Shown: positions 37,641 to 46,574 of the stretch, one piece after another | Position numbering within the stretch: the first letter of the stretch is position 1 | How the letters are laid out: each line of letters opens with the position of its first letter | NCBI RefSeq assembly: GCF_001667505.1 | Contig: NZ_LZHZ01000048.1 | Coordinates: forward strand, 62,001 to 126,000 | Source of the DNA: Mycobacterium sp. ACS1612 | GTDB taxonomy: Bacteria; Actinomycetota; Actinomycetes; Mycobacteriales; Mycobacteriaceae | Direction: 5' to 3' | Length of the DNA: 64,000 nt | Translations under genes and position numbers: made by a program | Notes under the pieces: generated by a model | The model's database searches: none | Told to the model about the DNA's origin: nothing | The model's input: the letters and a program-made list of their open reading frames with translations, nothing else

Positions 37641-37715
37641 GGACAGTATGCAGGCTAGCGCAGGGTCCTGAATTCTGCCCAGCGGGAATACGAATTGCCC
37701 CCGGTTCCTTTGTAT

Positions 37716-37747
37716 AGCTAATATATGTGTTTTGTGACTTGTTAGCT
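37716..37747. promoter_or_regulatory. Spaced inverted repeat AGCTAA...TTAGCT before the MFS gene
   Basis: Six-base arms are separated by 20 bases in an unusually AT-rich patch (TATAGCTAATATATG) just upstream of the exporter at 37772. It may hold the promoter and a regulator site. No regulator gene is adjacent. Confidence 0.3.
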
Positions 37748-37771
37748 GGCCTGGATACGTGAGCAAAATAG

Positions 37772-39541
37772 ATGACGACCGAAGTTGACACGACCAAGAC
37801 TCCCGGCGTCGGGGACGTCGACGCGGCGCAAGCCGTAACGGCCGATCGGCGCCGCCGGATGGACCGCGACCACCCGTTCTACAAGTGGATCGTGTTGTCC
37901 AACACCACCTTGGGCATGCTGCTGGCCTCGATCAACGCGTCAATCGTGCTGATCTCGCTGCCGGCGATCTTTCGTGGCATCGGACTGAATCCGCTGGCGC
38001 CTGCCAACGTGAGCTACCTGCTGTGGATGCTGATGGGCTATCTGGTGGTGACCGCCGTTCTGGTGGTCTTCTTCGGCCGCCTCGGTGACATGTACGGCCG
38101 GGTCCGCATCTACAACCTCGGGTTTGCCGTGTTCACTATTGCGGCGATCGCGCTGTCGTTCGATCCGTTCCACATGGGTCCGGGCGCGCTGTGGCTGATC
38201 GGGTGGCGGGTCGTCCAGGGCGTAGGGGGCGCGATGCTGATGGCATCGTCGGCGGCGATCCTGACCGACGCATTCCCGGCGCGCCAGCGCGGTATGGCGT
38301 TGGGCGTGAACATGGTGGCCGCGGTCGCGGGGTCGTTCCTGGGCCTGCTGATCGGCGGCGTGCTTTCGGAGATCCACTGGCAGGCCATCTTCTGGGTGGG
38401 CGTGCCGATCGGCGTGCTCGGAACCGTCTGGAGCTATCGGTCGCTGAAGGAACTGGGTGTGCGGACGCCGGGTCGGCTGGACTGGGCGGGCACCCTGACG
38501 TTCGGCATCGGACTGACGGTGCTGCTGACCGGAATCACGTACGGCATCCAGCCGTATGGGGATTCGACGACGGGGTGGACGAACCCGTGGGTGCTCGGCG
38601 CGATTGTTCTCGGCGTGCTGCTGCTGGTCGCGTTCTGTTTGATCGAACTGCGGGTGCCGCAGCCGATGGTGGACATCCGGCTGTTCCGGTCGCCGTCGTT
38701 CGGGATGGGCAACCTTGCGGGGTTGATGTCGTCGGTCGGCCGCGGCGGTCTGCAGTTCATGTTGATCATCTGGCTGCAGGGCATCTGGCTTCCGTTGCAC
38801 GGCTACAGCTTTGAGTCCACCCCGCTGTGGGCGGGCATCTACCTGCTGCCTGCGACGTTCGGGTTTCTGATCGCGGCGCCGATGGCCGGTTTGCTGGCGG
38901 ACCGTTACGGCGCGCGGATTTTCACGGTGGGCGGCATGGTGCTGATGGCAGTGTCATTCGTCGCGCTGGTGTTGATCCCGGTCGACTTCAACTACTGGGT
39001 GTTCGCGATCCTGGTCTTCCTGAATGGCCTCGGCGGGGGCATCTTCACCGCGCCCAACACAGCGGCGATCATGTCGAGTGTGCCTGCGGCGCAGCGTGGT
39101 GCGGCCTCGGGTGTGCGGGCGACGTTCTTCAATGCCGGCTCGTCGCTGTCGATCGGAATCTTCTTCTCGCTCATGATCGTCGGGCTGGCGAACACATTGC
39201 CGTCGGCGATGAGCGCCGGCCTGCAGCAGCAGGGGGTATCGGCGACGGTGGCGCATGAGGTCGCGAACCTGCCGCCGGTCGGCAGCTTGTTCGCGGCGTT
39301 CCTCGGCTACAACCCGATGGCCGAGTTGCTGGCGCCGTCGGGCGCGTTGCATCACCCTGGCGTCAACGCCGATGTGCTGACGGGGCAGACGTTCTTCCCG
39401 CACCTGATCACCGAACCGTTCCACTCGGGTCTGGTTGTGGTGTTCAGCGCCGCCGCGGTGATGATGGTGATCGGCGCGATCGCGTCGATCTTCAACCCGG
39501 GCCGGTACGCGGACGAGCCAGGGGCCGATAACGAGGCGTGA
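37772..39541 (+). CDS. MFS drug-type exporter, DHA2 (14-helix) family
   Basis: This 589-residue membrane protein is of the length and type of EmrB/QacA exporters. The motif-A-like loop GRLGDMYGRVRIY follows helix 2, and LIGWRVVQGVGGAMLMAS with QRGMALGVNMVAAVAGSFLGLLIGG marks helices 4-5 (motif C region). ATG at 37772 lies in an AT-rich leader. It is divergent from thiC. The substrate is unknown. The long C-terminal periplasmic loop (residues about 490-550) is typical of mycobacterial members. Confidence 0.88.
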   Translation: MTTEVDTTKTPGVGDVDAAQAVTADRRRRMDRDHPFYKWIVLSNTTLGMLLASINASIVLISLPAIFRGIGLNPLAPANVSYLLWMLMGYLVVTAVLVVFFGRLGDMYGRVRIYNLGFAVFTIAAIALSFDPFHMGPGALWLIGWRVVQGVGGAMLMASSAAILTDAFPARQRGMALGVNMVAAVAGSFLGLLIGGVLSEIHWQAIFWVGVPIGVLGTVWSYRSLKELGVRTPGRLDWAGTLTFGIGLTVLLTGITYGIQPYGDSTTGWTNPWVLGAIVLGVLLLVAFCLIELRVPQPMVDIRLFRSPSFGMGNLAGLMSSVGRGGLQFMLIIWLQGIWLPLHGYSFESTPLWAGIYLLPATFGFLIAAPMAGLLADRYGARIFTVGGMVLMAVSFVALVLIPVDFNYWVFAILVFLNGLGGGIFTAPNTAAIMSSVPAAQRGAASGVRATFFNAGSSLSIGIFFSLMIVGLANTLPSAMSAGLQQQGVSATVAHEVANLPPVGSLFAAFLGYNPMAELLAPSGALHHPGVNADVLTGQTFFPHLITEPFHSGLVVVFSAAAVMMVIGAIASIFNPGRYADEPGADNEA

Positions 39542-39572
39542 GCTGATCGGCGGTCGTGGGTACCCAGCACCC

Positions 39573-40508
39573 ATGACGACGACAGATGCACGGTCTTCCG
39601 AGGTGCGCAAGCAGGCGCGCGAGCACGCTGACGAGGCTCGCCGGCGGATGGATGCGCGGCGCCGTCAGCAGGGCGAGGGGCTGGTCGGCTGGCTGAACGA
39701 GCGGGCTGGCGAGTGGGAGTTGAGTGGCCCCGACGAGGCCACCATGCAGCGACAGAAGTATCTGTGGAACTTCCTCGTCGACCACTGGTTCCGAATGGAA
39801 TTCGACGGCTGGGAGAACCTGCCCGACCCTCCGGTGCTGCTGGTGGGCATCCATTCGGGTGCGCCGTTCGTGTGGGATGCGTGGACGGTCGGCGTGCAGT
39901 GGTGGCGGCGGTTCGGCCAGGAGAGGCCGCTGCATGGCACGGCGCACGATGTGCTGATGGCGATGCCGCTGATCGGACGCTACTTCCGCGCGATGGGCGT
40001 GCTGCCGGCCGCTCCCGATTCGATGGCGACCGCCCTGGCGGAAGGCCGCGACGTCGCGGTGTGGCCAGGTGGCGAGGTCGACTCGTTGCGGCCGTGGACG
40101 GAACGCGACCGCGCAAATCTTGCCGGTCGCAAAGGGTTTGTGAAGATGGCGATCCGCGCCGGGGTACCGATCGTGCCGATCGCGACCGTTGGCGGCGCGG
40201 ATGCGATGCCGGTGCTGATCCGCGGTGATCAGCTTTCGCGTACGCTTCGGCTGGACAAGCTGTTGCGGCTCAAGGTCTTTCCGATTGCGGCGTCGCTGCC
40301 GTGGGGGATCGCGCCCGCCGCGCTGCCGCAGTTCCCGCTGCCTGCCAAGATCCGGACGCGGCTGATGCCTGCCGTCGAAGTGGACCACGACCCCGACCGC
40401 GCCGACGACGACGAGTACCTCGAGGAGAAGTACTGGGAGGTGCAGAACAGTATTCAGCACGGAATGGACGCGCTGGCGCGCAAGCGGGCGCTACCGCTGT
40501 TCGGGTGA
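39573..40508 (+). CDS. Lysophospholipid/glycerol acyltransferase-like protein (PlsC superfamily)
   Basis: This 311-residue protein has a charged helical N-terminus (EVRKQAREHADEARRRMDAR) and a PlsC-like core. The catalytic-type histidine is His94 in VGIHSGAPFVWDAW. The acidic partner is Asp102, giving HX7D instead of the usual HX4D, a spacing closer to the HSG-type actinobacterial subgroup. The substrate block PGGEVDSLRPW is present near residue 165. It follows the exporter after 31 bases and overlaps the next, convergent gene by 18 bases. The acceptor lipid is not known. Confidence 0.75.
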   Translation: MTTTDARSSEVRKQAREHADEARRRMDARRRQQGEGLVGWLNERAGEWELSGPDEATMQRQKYLWNFLVDHWFRMEFDGWENLPDPPVLLVGIHSGAPFVWDAWTVGVQWWRRFGQERPLHGTAHDVLMAMPLIGRYFRAMGVLPAAPDSMATALAEGRDVAVWPGGEVDSLRPWTERDRANLAGRKGFVKMAIRAGVPIVPIATVGGADAMPVLIRGDQLSRTLRLDKLLRLKVFPIAASLPWGIAPAALPQFPLPAKIRTRLMPAVEVDHDPDRADDDEYLEEKYWEVQNSIQHGMDALARKRALPLFG

Positions 40509-40895
40509 CGGTGCGGGCAACAGCGCGCCACGCAGGAAGAAGCTATCCAGTTTCCGCCCGATGATGGCCCCTGCGGGCAATTGGGCTGCGATTATCAGGT
40601 TGTCCTCGGCAACCTCGTCCGCCGCCTCGGCCGGCCACCCGGCGTCCGCCAGGCTGGTGCGGAAGGCGAGTAGCACATCGTCGCGCGTCATCGGCGACTC
40701 GATGACCATGGCTGTCGTCGTGGCCCGGTGCGATGCGGCGCCCACGAACCCGCGACCGCAGGCGCACGGCCCATCGGGATCTTCCTTGCCTCGGCCGCAA
40801 GGCTCCTGCACCCAGACCAGCTCACCTTCGATGCAGCGGTGATAGTCGTCCGGGCTAGCGCCCTGCGAAAATGCAGTCGCCACAAGCATTTTCAT
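40491..40895 (-). CDS. Hypothetical protein with clustered cysteines
   Basis: This 134-residue protein starts at ATG 40895 with a strong AGGAGGACC site. Cysteines occur as HRCIEGE, QEPCGRG and GPCACGRGF in the first 50 residues, which could form a metal site. The C-terminal half is a predicted helix-rich segment ending in a short tail. It follows the HNH gene by 7 bases on the same strand, so it could be transcribed with it and be DNA-damage inducible. No family is recognised with confidence. Confidence 0.68.
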   Translation of the reverse strand: MKMLVATAFSQGASPDDYHRCIEGELVWVQEPCGRGKEDPDGPCACGRGFVGAASHRATTTAMVIESPMTRDDVLLAFRTSLADAGWPAEAADEVAEDNLIIAAQLPAGAIIGRKLDSFFLRGALLPAPSPEQR

Positions 40896-40902
40896 GGTCC
40901 TC

Positions 40903-42498
40903 CTAGAAGGGTGGGTCGTCGTTGTCGTTGGTTGGTGGGGGTGGCGGTGGTTGCCAGTCGGGTGGGAGTTCTTCGGGTTCGAAGGGGTCGTTGATCCAGG
41001 TGCACCAGGGGCTGGTGCTGTGTTGTTCGCCTTTGAACAGGATCAGGTAGCGCCGTGATTGGTTGCGCCATTTGCGGAGTTCGATCTCGCGGCGACGGGC
41101 GTAGTTGACCCGGCGGTTCTCGGCGTCGACCGGCCGCTGGGCATGCAGGTGAGCGCGGGCACGGCTGATCCGCGCGGCGAGTTCTTTGGCTCTGCTGCGT
41201 TTACGCGGGGTGGGTGCTCGACAGGCTTGGCGCAGTTGGGGAAACAGGTCATAGCCCAGTGGGCTGGTGACATAGGTGCGCCCGGTCGGTGAGGTCCACT
41301 CGATACGCCCGTCGGGCAGTTGTTTATCGCGCCACCCGCCGGGCCCGCCGTGGAAGGTTTTGAGCCGGTGATGTTCCCGGCATTCACAACTGAGATCCTC
41401 GGGGACGGTCAACCCGCCAGCGGCCGGATCGTGGTGGTTGAACGCCACGGTGTGGTCGATATCGCAGATCCAGGCTTTGCGGTCACAGCCGGGAAACCGG
41501 CACGTCAGATCTCGACACCGGATCCAGTTCTCCAGCCCCGCCGAGGGCTGATACCGGTGGGCCTGCTCGTCGGACACTTGCGGGCAGTCGACCGGGCGGA
41601 TCACCGCGGTGGCGGTCAACTCGCGCACCTGATCGGCGTCGATGACCCCGTAGCCCTCCAGATAGCCGGGCTGCTGGCTGTCGCCGGCCACGGTGTCCTC
41701 GGTGGCGATCACATTGATCACCACACTCACCGGGCTCGGCGGGCGCTCAGCGTCGGCGTGGGATTGGGCCGGGCAGTCGGATCGCCCGCAGGCACAGGTC
41801 AGTTCGCGGCGTTCGGCCAGCGCCCACAACGCATCGGCGCGGCGTTGATCCATGGTGCGCGAATCCTTGCCGCACACCGATTTGGCCATCTGCGCCAACT
41901 GCTTGTCCACGATCGCGGCCACCGGTGCGGGCAGTTTGGCGCGCAGCACCGCGATGCCATCCGGGCCGGCACTGACATGGACGAAGCGCTCATCATGGGC
42001 ACGCACCCGGCGCTGTTTGGCCGCCGCCGGATCCACCGCGCGCACCGCGGCGTCCACGGCGTTGATGATGCGTTGGCGTGACCAGCACACCCAGGACCCG
42101 ATCCGCTCGGCCAACTCGGTGTCCAGGGTGGCCATCGCCGCGGCGTCGTCGACCAGTTCGGTGCGTTTGACGATCTGCTCCACGGTGCGCCAATCGGTGC
42201 GCCCGCCGGCCAACACCTGCGCCACCGTCGGCAACCGGGTGTCCAGCGCGTCGGCCTGGGCCACCAGCTGCTGGGCCCCGCGTGGGGTCATGTTCATCGC
42301 GGCGGACACCTCGGCGGTGGTGCGGGCGAACCCGGTGATCATTGACCACCCCGGATCCGGATCAGCGGCCTCGGCCTCGGCGGTGCGCAGTGCCAACAAC
42401 GCCGCGATCGCCGCGCACCGCTGCGCCATCAAGACCGACTCACGCCAGACACTGTCGGCGATCTCACCGACCAAACCGTCTGCCGAACCCTCGAACAT
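40903..42498 (-). CDS. 13E12-repeat family HNH endonuclease-like protein (DUF222)
   Basis: This 531-residue protein has the N-terminal DUF222 helical domain. The HNH domain lies at about residues 335-383: CRFPGCDRKAWICDIDHTVAF, ECREHHRLK, with two Cys and the His residues of a metal-bound beta-beta-alpha site. A Pro-rich tail (PPPPPPTNDNDDPPF) closes the chain. ATG at 42498 is chosen because it gives the usual MFE start of this family, although an in-frame GTG/ATG region up to 42546 exists. The start codon sits inside a perfect LexA box. Members are multicopy in mycobacterial genomes and several are reported to be SOS-controlled. Function is uncertain; mobility has been proposed. Confidence 0.88.
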   Translation of the reverse strand: MFEGSADGLVGEIADSVWRESVLMAQRCAAIAALLALRTAEAEAADPDPGWSMITGFARTTAEVSAAMNMTPRGAQQLVAQADALDTRLPTVAQVLAGGRTDWRTVEQIVKRTELVDDAAAMATLDTELAERIGSWVCWSRQRIINAVDAAVRAVDPAAAKQRRVRAHDERFVHVSAGPDGIAVLRAKLPAPVAAIVDKQLAQMAKSVCGKDSRTMDQRRADALWALAERRELTCACGRSDCPAQSHADAERPPSPVSVVINVIATEDTVAGDSQQPGYLEGYGVIDADQVRELTATAVIRPVDCPQVSDEQAHRYQPSAGLENWIRCRDLTCRFPGCDRKAWICDIDHTVAFNHHDPAAGGLTVPEDLSCECREHHRLKTFHGGPGGWRDKQLPDGRIEWTSPTGRTYVTSPLGYDLFPQLRQACRAPTPRKRSRAKELAARISRARAHLHAQRPVDAENRRVNYARRREIELRKWRNQSRRYLILFKGEQHSTSPWCTWINDPFEPEELPPDWQPPPPPPTNDNDDPPF

Positions 42499-42506
42499 AT
42501 GTTCGA
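42491..42506. promoter_or_regulatory. LexA (SOS) box TCGAACATATGTTCGA
   Basis: This perfect 16-base palindrome matches the mycobacterial LexA consensus TCGAAC-N4-GTTCGA exactly. It covers the ATG of the HNH gene. A CATAGT hexamer lies seven bases before the ATG (minus strand), so a leaderless transcript with repressor bound over its first codon is plausible. Confidence 0.9.
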
Positions 42507-42620
42507 CTATGCCAGGCCACCCCGACGCGGGCAGAAAGTTATCCACAAGCCGGTTGCCTCATCAGAAATGCGCGCGTACGCCCAATGCATGGGCCCGCGC
42601 GCGTGCCATAGGCAACGGAT

Positions 42621-43421
42621 CTAGGCCAACTCCACCAGCACCGGGGCATGATCACTCGGCGCCTTGCCTTTGCGCTCCTCGCGGACGATCTCGGCATGCG
42701 TCACGCGCTGCGCCAACGCAGGCGATCCGAGGATGAAGTCGATGCGCATGCCGCGGTTCTTGGGGAATCGCAACTGGGTGTAGTCCCAATAGGTGTACAC
42801 CGCGGGGCCGGGCGTGAACGGTCGCACCACATCGGCGTACCGGGCGTCGACGATCGACTGAAATGCCGCACGTTCGGAAGGCGTGACGTGGGTGCTGTTG
42901 GCATAGAACTCCGGGCTCCAGACATCCTCGTCCGTGGGCGCGATGTTCCAGTCGCCGACGAGCGCGATCTGAGAGGACGGATCCGCGGCCAGCCACCCCT
43001 GCGCCGTATTACGCAGTGCCGCAAGCCATTCCAACTTGTAGTCGTAGTGCGGCGAGCCGACGAACCGGCCATTGGGCACGTACAGGCTCCACACTCGCAC
43101 GCCGTGGCATGTGGCCCCGAGCGCGCGAGCTTCCGCGGCGGCCTCGACGTCGGGTTTGTCACTCCACGTCGGCTGGCCCTCGAAGCCCACCTGCACGTCG
43201 TCGATTCCGACCCGCGACGCGATGGCCACGCCGTTCCACTGGTTGAAGCCGCAGTGCACGACCTCGTAGCCGGCGGCAAGGAACGGCATGACGGGGAACT
43301 GCTCGTCGGAGCATTTGGTCTCCTGCATCGCAAGTACGTCGACGTCACCGCGCTCCAGCCAATCGGTGACCCGGTCAACGCGGGCGCGGATCGAATTGAC
43401 GTTCCACGTGGCCAGCCGCAT
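42621..43421 (-). CDS. xthA: Exodeoxyribonuclease III (AP endonuclease)
   Basis: This 266-residue DNA-repair nuclease cleaves at abasic sites. The EEP-fold motifs are all present: ATWNVNSIRAR (Asn7), QETKCSDEQFP (metal ligand Glu34), WSLYVPNGR, GDWNIAPTDEDVW and the C-terminal SDHAPVLVEL. ATG at 43421 lies three bases after the GNAT stop. Gene order xthA-GNAT-def equals Rv0427c-Rv0428c-Rv0429c of M. tuberculosis. Confidence 0.96.
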   Translation of the reverse strand: MRLATWNVNSIRARVDRVTDWLERGDVDVLAMQETKCSDEQFPVMPFLAAGYEVVHCGFNQWNGVAIASRVGIDDVQVGFEGQPTWSDKPDVEAAAEARALGATCHGVRVWSLYVPNGRFVGSPHYDYKLEWLAALRNTAQGWLAADPSSQIALVGDWNIAPTDEDVWSPEFYANSTHVTPSERAAFQSIVDARYADVVRPFTPGPAVYTYWDYTQLRFPKNRGMRIDFILGSPALAQRVTHAEIVREERKGKAPSDHAPVLVELA

Positions 43422-43424
43422 GGT

Positions 43425-44300
43425 CTACAGGCTACGGGCGTCCAGATAGCGCGACCGGTGGTGAACGGTGAAGCCCATCGATTCGTACAACCGGATCGCC
43501 GCAGTGTTGTCTGTCAGCACCTGCACGTAAGCCCGCTTCGCGCCGCGTTCGCCACCCCACGCCAGCAACCCCGCACACACTTTGCGGGCCAGGCCGCGCC
43601 GGCGCTCCTCGGGGACCACGTGCACGGCCGATAGCCCCACCCAGCGGGTGCCGTCGGGCGCGGTCGTCACCGCGGCCCTGCCAACGGCCGCGCCCGCGAT
43701 CGCACCGAACGCCACGTCGCCGTCGACGACGGCGGTCAGCACGTCGACCGGCACCTCGCGCCGGTACAGCCGCAGCCACTCGTCATCCGGCGCATCCGTG
43801 ATGTCCACAGCAGCGGCCCCAATAGCCAATTCGCCTGTCATGACCAGGTTTTCGCCATCCGTCGGCACCGACGGCGGTACGCGCAGCAGTCGATCCGGCG
43901 CGGCCACCAACGGCGGCAACCCCCGCGCCGCATACCAGTCAACAACCGCGCCAACCGCGCCTACTGAAACATCCAGCGGGACAGCGGAATTCGCACGACG
44001 CGTGCTGCCATGGCCAAATCGCAGCAGCCAGCCGTCGACCCACTCGTGCTCTGCGCCAGGCCACGCCAGCGCCGCGGCATGCTCGAGGTTCCGGATATCT
44101 CCGGTCCGCACCGGTGCTGCCGCAAGGGTTTTCATTGTCACGACATCCGCGGCCGCGACGGAAATCACGTCGCCGCGTTTGGTGCGCACCGACAAGATCT
44201 CGCCAACCGACACCAGATGCCCGATCACGTCGGTCAGCGGCGGTGTCGACCCGGCAGGCAGTCGGTAGCGCACGACGACGCGATCACCGACCTCGGCCAC
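43425..44300 (-). CDS. GNAT-family N-acetyltransferase (Rv0428c-like)
   Basis: This 291-residue protein has an N-terminal beta-barrel-like segment (VVVRYRLPAGSTPPLTDVIG, residues 8-60), a central linker and a C-terminal GNAT domain. The acetyl-CoA loop is VHVVPEERRRGLARKVC (residues about 227-243), followed by VQVLTDNTAAIRLYESMGF. GTG at 44300 is the start. It lies between def and xthA in a tight three-gene unit. The substrate is unknown. Confidence 0.9.
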   Translation of the reverse strand: MAEVGDRVVVRYRLPAGSTPPLTDVIGHLVSVGEILSVRTKRGDVISVAAADVVTMKTLAAAPVRTGDIRNLEHAAALAWPGAEHEWVDGWLLRFGHGSTRRANSAVPLDVSVGAVGAVVDWYAARGLPPLVAAPDRLLRVPPSVPTDGENLVMTGELAIGAAAVDITDAPDDEWLRLYRREVPVDVLTAVVDGDVAFGAIAGAAVGRAAVTTAPDGTRWVGLSAVHVVPEERRRGLARKVCAGLLAWGGERGAKRAYVQVLTDNTAAIRLYESMGFTVHHRSRYLDARSL

Positions 44301-44303
44301 GGC

Positions 44304-44897
44304 TCAGTGACCGAACGGATCCGGGTCCTCGCCCGGCATCCACGTCAGCCCCGGCGCACCCCAACCGTGTGACTTCACCGCCCGCTTGGCACTGCGTGCG
44401 TGCCTGCCGACCAGCCTGTCCAGGTACAGGAAGCCGTCCAGATGGCCGGTTTCGTGTTGCAGCATCCGCGCGAACAGGTCGGTGCCTTCGAGCGTGATCG
44501 GCGTGCCGTCGGCGTCCAGGCCGGTCACGCGCGCCCAGTCGGCGCGCCCCGTCGGGAACGACTCGCCGGGCACCGACAGGCAACCTTCGTCGTCGTTGTC
44601 GGGGTCCGGCATGGTCTCGGGAACCTCGGATGTCTCGAGGACCGGGTTGACGACGACACCGCGTCGCCGCGCCGTGCGGCCACGCTCGTCGGCGCAGTCG
44701 TAGACGAACACCCGCTTGGCGACACCGATCTGATTCGCGGCTAGTCCAACGCCGTTGGCGGCGTCCATGGTGTCGTACAGATCCTTGATCAAGTCGGCGA
44801 GATCCGCCGGCAGCGAACCGTCGTCGGCGACGGGCACCGGTTCGGTCGCAGTGTGCAAGACGGGATCTCCGACTATGACGATGGGTCTGACAGCCAC
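44304..44897 (-). CDS. def: Peptide deformylase
   Basis: The enzyme removes the formyl group from N-terminal methionine of new proteins. All three motifs are seen: [10 protein letters not shown] (residues 49-58), EGCLS (104-108, metal Cys106) and HETGH (148-152; two metal His and catalytic Glu). Length 197 matches mycobacterial Def. It is the first gene of the leftward def-GNAT-xthA unit and is divergent from the DUF3263 gene. Confidence 0.97.
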   Translation of the reverse strand: MAVRPIVIVGDPVLHTATEPVPVADDGSLPADLADLIKDLYDTMDAANGVGLAANQIGVAKRVFVYDCADERGRTARRRGVVVNPVLETSEVPETMPDPDNDDEGCLSVPGESFPTGRADWARVTGLDADGTPITLEGTDLFARMLQHETGHLDGFLYLDRLVGRHARSAKRAVKSHGWGAPGLTWMPGEDPDPFGH

Positions 44898-45034
44898 GGG
44901 GGAAGCTTAAGTCGGCAATGCTTCTAGCCCGACTCGCGGGTCTGGGTAACGCTTGCGCCTGCGATCCCGTGATTGAATGTTCGCCGACACGTCAGCTATG
45001 TCATTTCGATTGTGGGGAAGGGTCCAGGGGCAAT

Positions 45035-45343
45035 ATGGACGGCGCGATCGCGCGGACTGAGCAATCCGGGGATGACTCTGAACTCACCGATGGGCTGACC
45101 AGACGCGAGCACGACATCCTGGCGTTCGAGCGTCAGTGGTGGAAGTACGCGGGTTCCAAGGAAGACGCCATCAAAGAACTCTTCTCGATGTCGGCCACCC
45201 GCTACTACCAGGTGCTCAACGCGTTGGTGGACCGCCCCGAGGCGTTGGCGGCGGATCCGATGCTGGTCAAACGGTTGCGTCGGCTGCGCGCGAGCCGGCA
45301 GAAGGCCCGCGCGGCTCGTCGGCTGGGTTTCGACGTCACCTGA
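45035..45343 (+). CDS. DUF3263 protein (Rv0430-like)
   Basis: This 102-residue cytoplasmic protein has the family core LTRREHDILAFERQWWKYAG, SKEDAIKELFSMSATRYYQVLNAL and a basic C-terminus RLRRLRASRQKARAARRLGF. The middle resembles a helix-turn-helix, so nucleic-acid binding is possible. ATG at 45035 is chosen over upstream in-frame starts by family length. It is followed after 42 bases by the LytR_C protein, in the same order as Rv0430-Rv0431. Confidence 0.88.
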   Translation: MDGAIARTEQSGDDSELTDGLTRREHDILAFERQWWKYAGSKEDAIKELFSMSATRYYQVLNALVDRPEALAADPMLVKRLRRLRASRQKARAARRLGFDVT

Positions 45344-45385
45344 GGTTTTCGGGCCGGCACGGCGCGCTCGATAGAGTGGGCGGCA

Positions 45386-45853
45386 ATGAATCAGCGAAAC
45401 TCGTCCGGGCTGCCGCTGCGCGCCATGGTGATGGTGTTGCTCTTCCTCGGCGTGGTGTTCCTGCTGGTCGGGTTCCAGGCGATGGGCTCCGACGACTCGG
45501 ACAACGACCAGTCGTCTTCGATCGCCACCACCGTCAGCAGCACCCCGTCGACCACGTCGACCTCCCCGAAGGCCGCGCCTGCGAAGGCCGACGTGCGCGT
45601 CTACAACATCTCCTCGACCGAGGGCGCCGCCGAGAACACCGCGAACCGGCTGCGCGAGGCCGGCTGGAACGTCACCGACACCGGGAACCTGAGCCTGCCG
45701 GAGATCTCGGCCACGACCGTGTTCTTCAGTGACGCGCCCGGCGAGCGCGAAGCCGCCGACGAGGTGGGCAAGCTGCTCGACGCGCCGGTGCAACCGCGGG
45801 TTCCAGAACTGACCGAGCAACCGCCGGGCGTGGTCGTGGCGGTCACCGGCTAG
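45386..45853 (+). CDS. LytR C-terminal-domain membrane protein (Rv0431-like)
   Basis: This 155-residue protein has a membrane anchor at about residues 13-33 ([18 protein letters not shown]), a Ser/Thr-rich linker and an extracytoplasmic LytR_C domain ([20 protein letters not shown]...). In M. tuberculosis the counterpart Rv0431 (VirR) affects vesicle release and envelope integrity. ATG at 45386 is the start. The sodC gene follows after 10 bases and may be co-transcribed. Confidence 0.88.
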   Translation: MNQRNSSGLPLRAMVMVLLFLGVVFLLVGFQAMGSDDSDNDQSSSIATTVSSTPSTTSTSPKAAPAKADVRVYNISSTEGAAENTANRLREAGWNVTDTGNLSLPEISATTVFFSDAPGEREAADEVGKLLDAPVQPRVPELTEQPPGVVVAVTG

Positions 45854-45863
45854 GCTCTTGCGC

Positions 45864-46574
45864 ATGCTGAAGACCGTCGCTGCCGCTGCCTTCTTCGCCG
45901 TTCCCCTCGTCGCACTGACCGCGTGCAGCCCGAACGAACCCATCGCCACTCAACCCGGCACTACACCGTCGGTGTGGACCGGTTCGCCATCGCCCTCCGT
46001 ATCGCCCACTGAGGCCGAGGGCGGACAGGGCGCCCAGGGGCAGGCCGCCGCCAGCGGTGAGAAGCTCACCGCGCAGCTGAAGACGGCCGACGGCACGACG
46101 GTCGCCACCGCCGGCATCGAGTTCGCGGGCGGCTTCGCGACCATTACGGTCGAGACCACCACGCCGGGCAAGCTGGCCCCGGGCTTCCACGGTCTGCACA
46201 TCCACTCGGTCGGCAAGTGCGAAGCCAACTCCGTTGCGCCGACCGGCGGTGCGCCCGGTGACTTCAACTCCGCCGGTGGACATTTCCAGAAGGCGGGGCA
46301 CACCGGCCATCCCGCGAGCGGTGACCTGACGTCGCTTCAGGTTCGCGGGGACGGCACCGCGAAGTTGGTGACGACGACCGACGCGTTCACCGCGGAGGAT
46401 CTGCTCGGCGGCGCGAAGACCGCGATCATCATCCACGAGAAGGCGGACAACTTCGCCAACATCCCGGCGGAGCGCTACCAGCAGGTGAACGGCGCGCCGC
46501 CGCCAGACGAGACCACCATGGCCACCGGCGACGCCGGAAAGCGCGTGGCTTGCGGTGTCATCGGCACCGGCTAG
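45864..46574 (+). CDS. sodC: Superoxide dismutase [Cu-Zn], lipoprotein
   Basis: This is an extracytoplasmic antioxidant enzyme of 236 residues. The signal peptide ends in VALTAC with Cys21 as lipidation site, followed by a Ser/Pro/Thr linker. Copper-site histidines lie in [12 protein letters not shown], and the sequence continues with [24 protein letters not shown]. The C-terminal cysteine in RVACGVIG would close the disulfide with GKC. The M. tuberculosis enzyme is known to work without zinc. ATG at 45864 is chosen over TTG 45858. It overlaps the next gene by 20 bases. Confidence 0.95.
   Translation: MLKTVAAAAFFAVPLVALTACSPNEPIATQPGTTPSVWTGSPSPSVSPTEAEGGQGAQGQAAASGEKLTAQLKTADGTTVATAGIEFAGGFATITVETTTPGKLAPGFHGLHIHSVGKCEANSVAPTGGAPGDFNSAGGHFQKAGHTGHPASGDLTSLQVRGDGTAKLVTTTDAFTAEDLLGGAKTAIIIHEKADNFANIPAERYQQVNGAPPPDETTMATGDAGKRVACGVIGTG

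Noticed and set aside
40903-42498. HNH gene as a group II intron or homing endonuclease
   Set aside because: The DUF222-HNH layout and MFE start match the chromosomal 13E12 family, and no interrupted host gene is visible.
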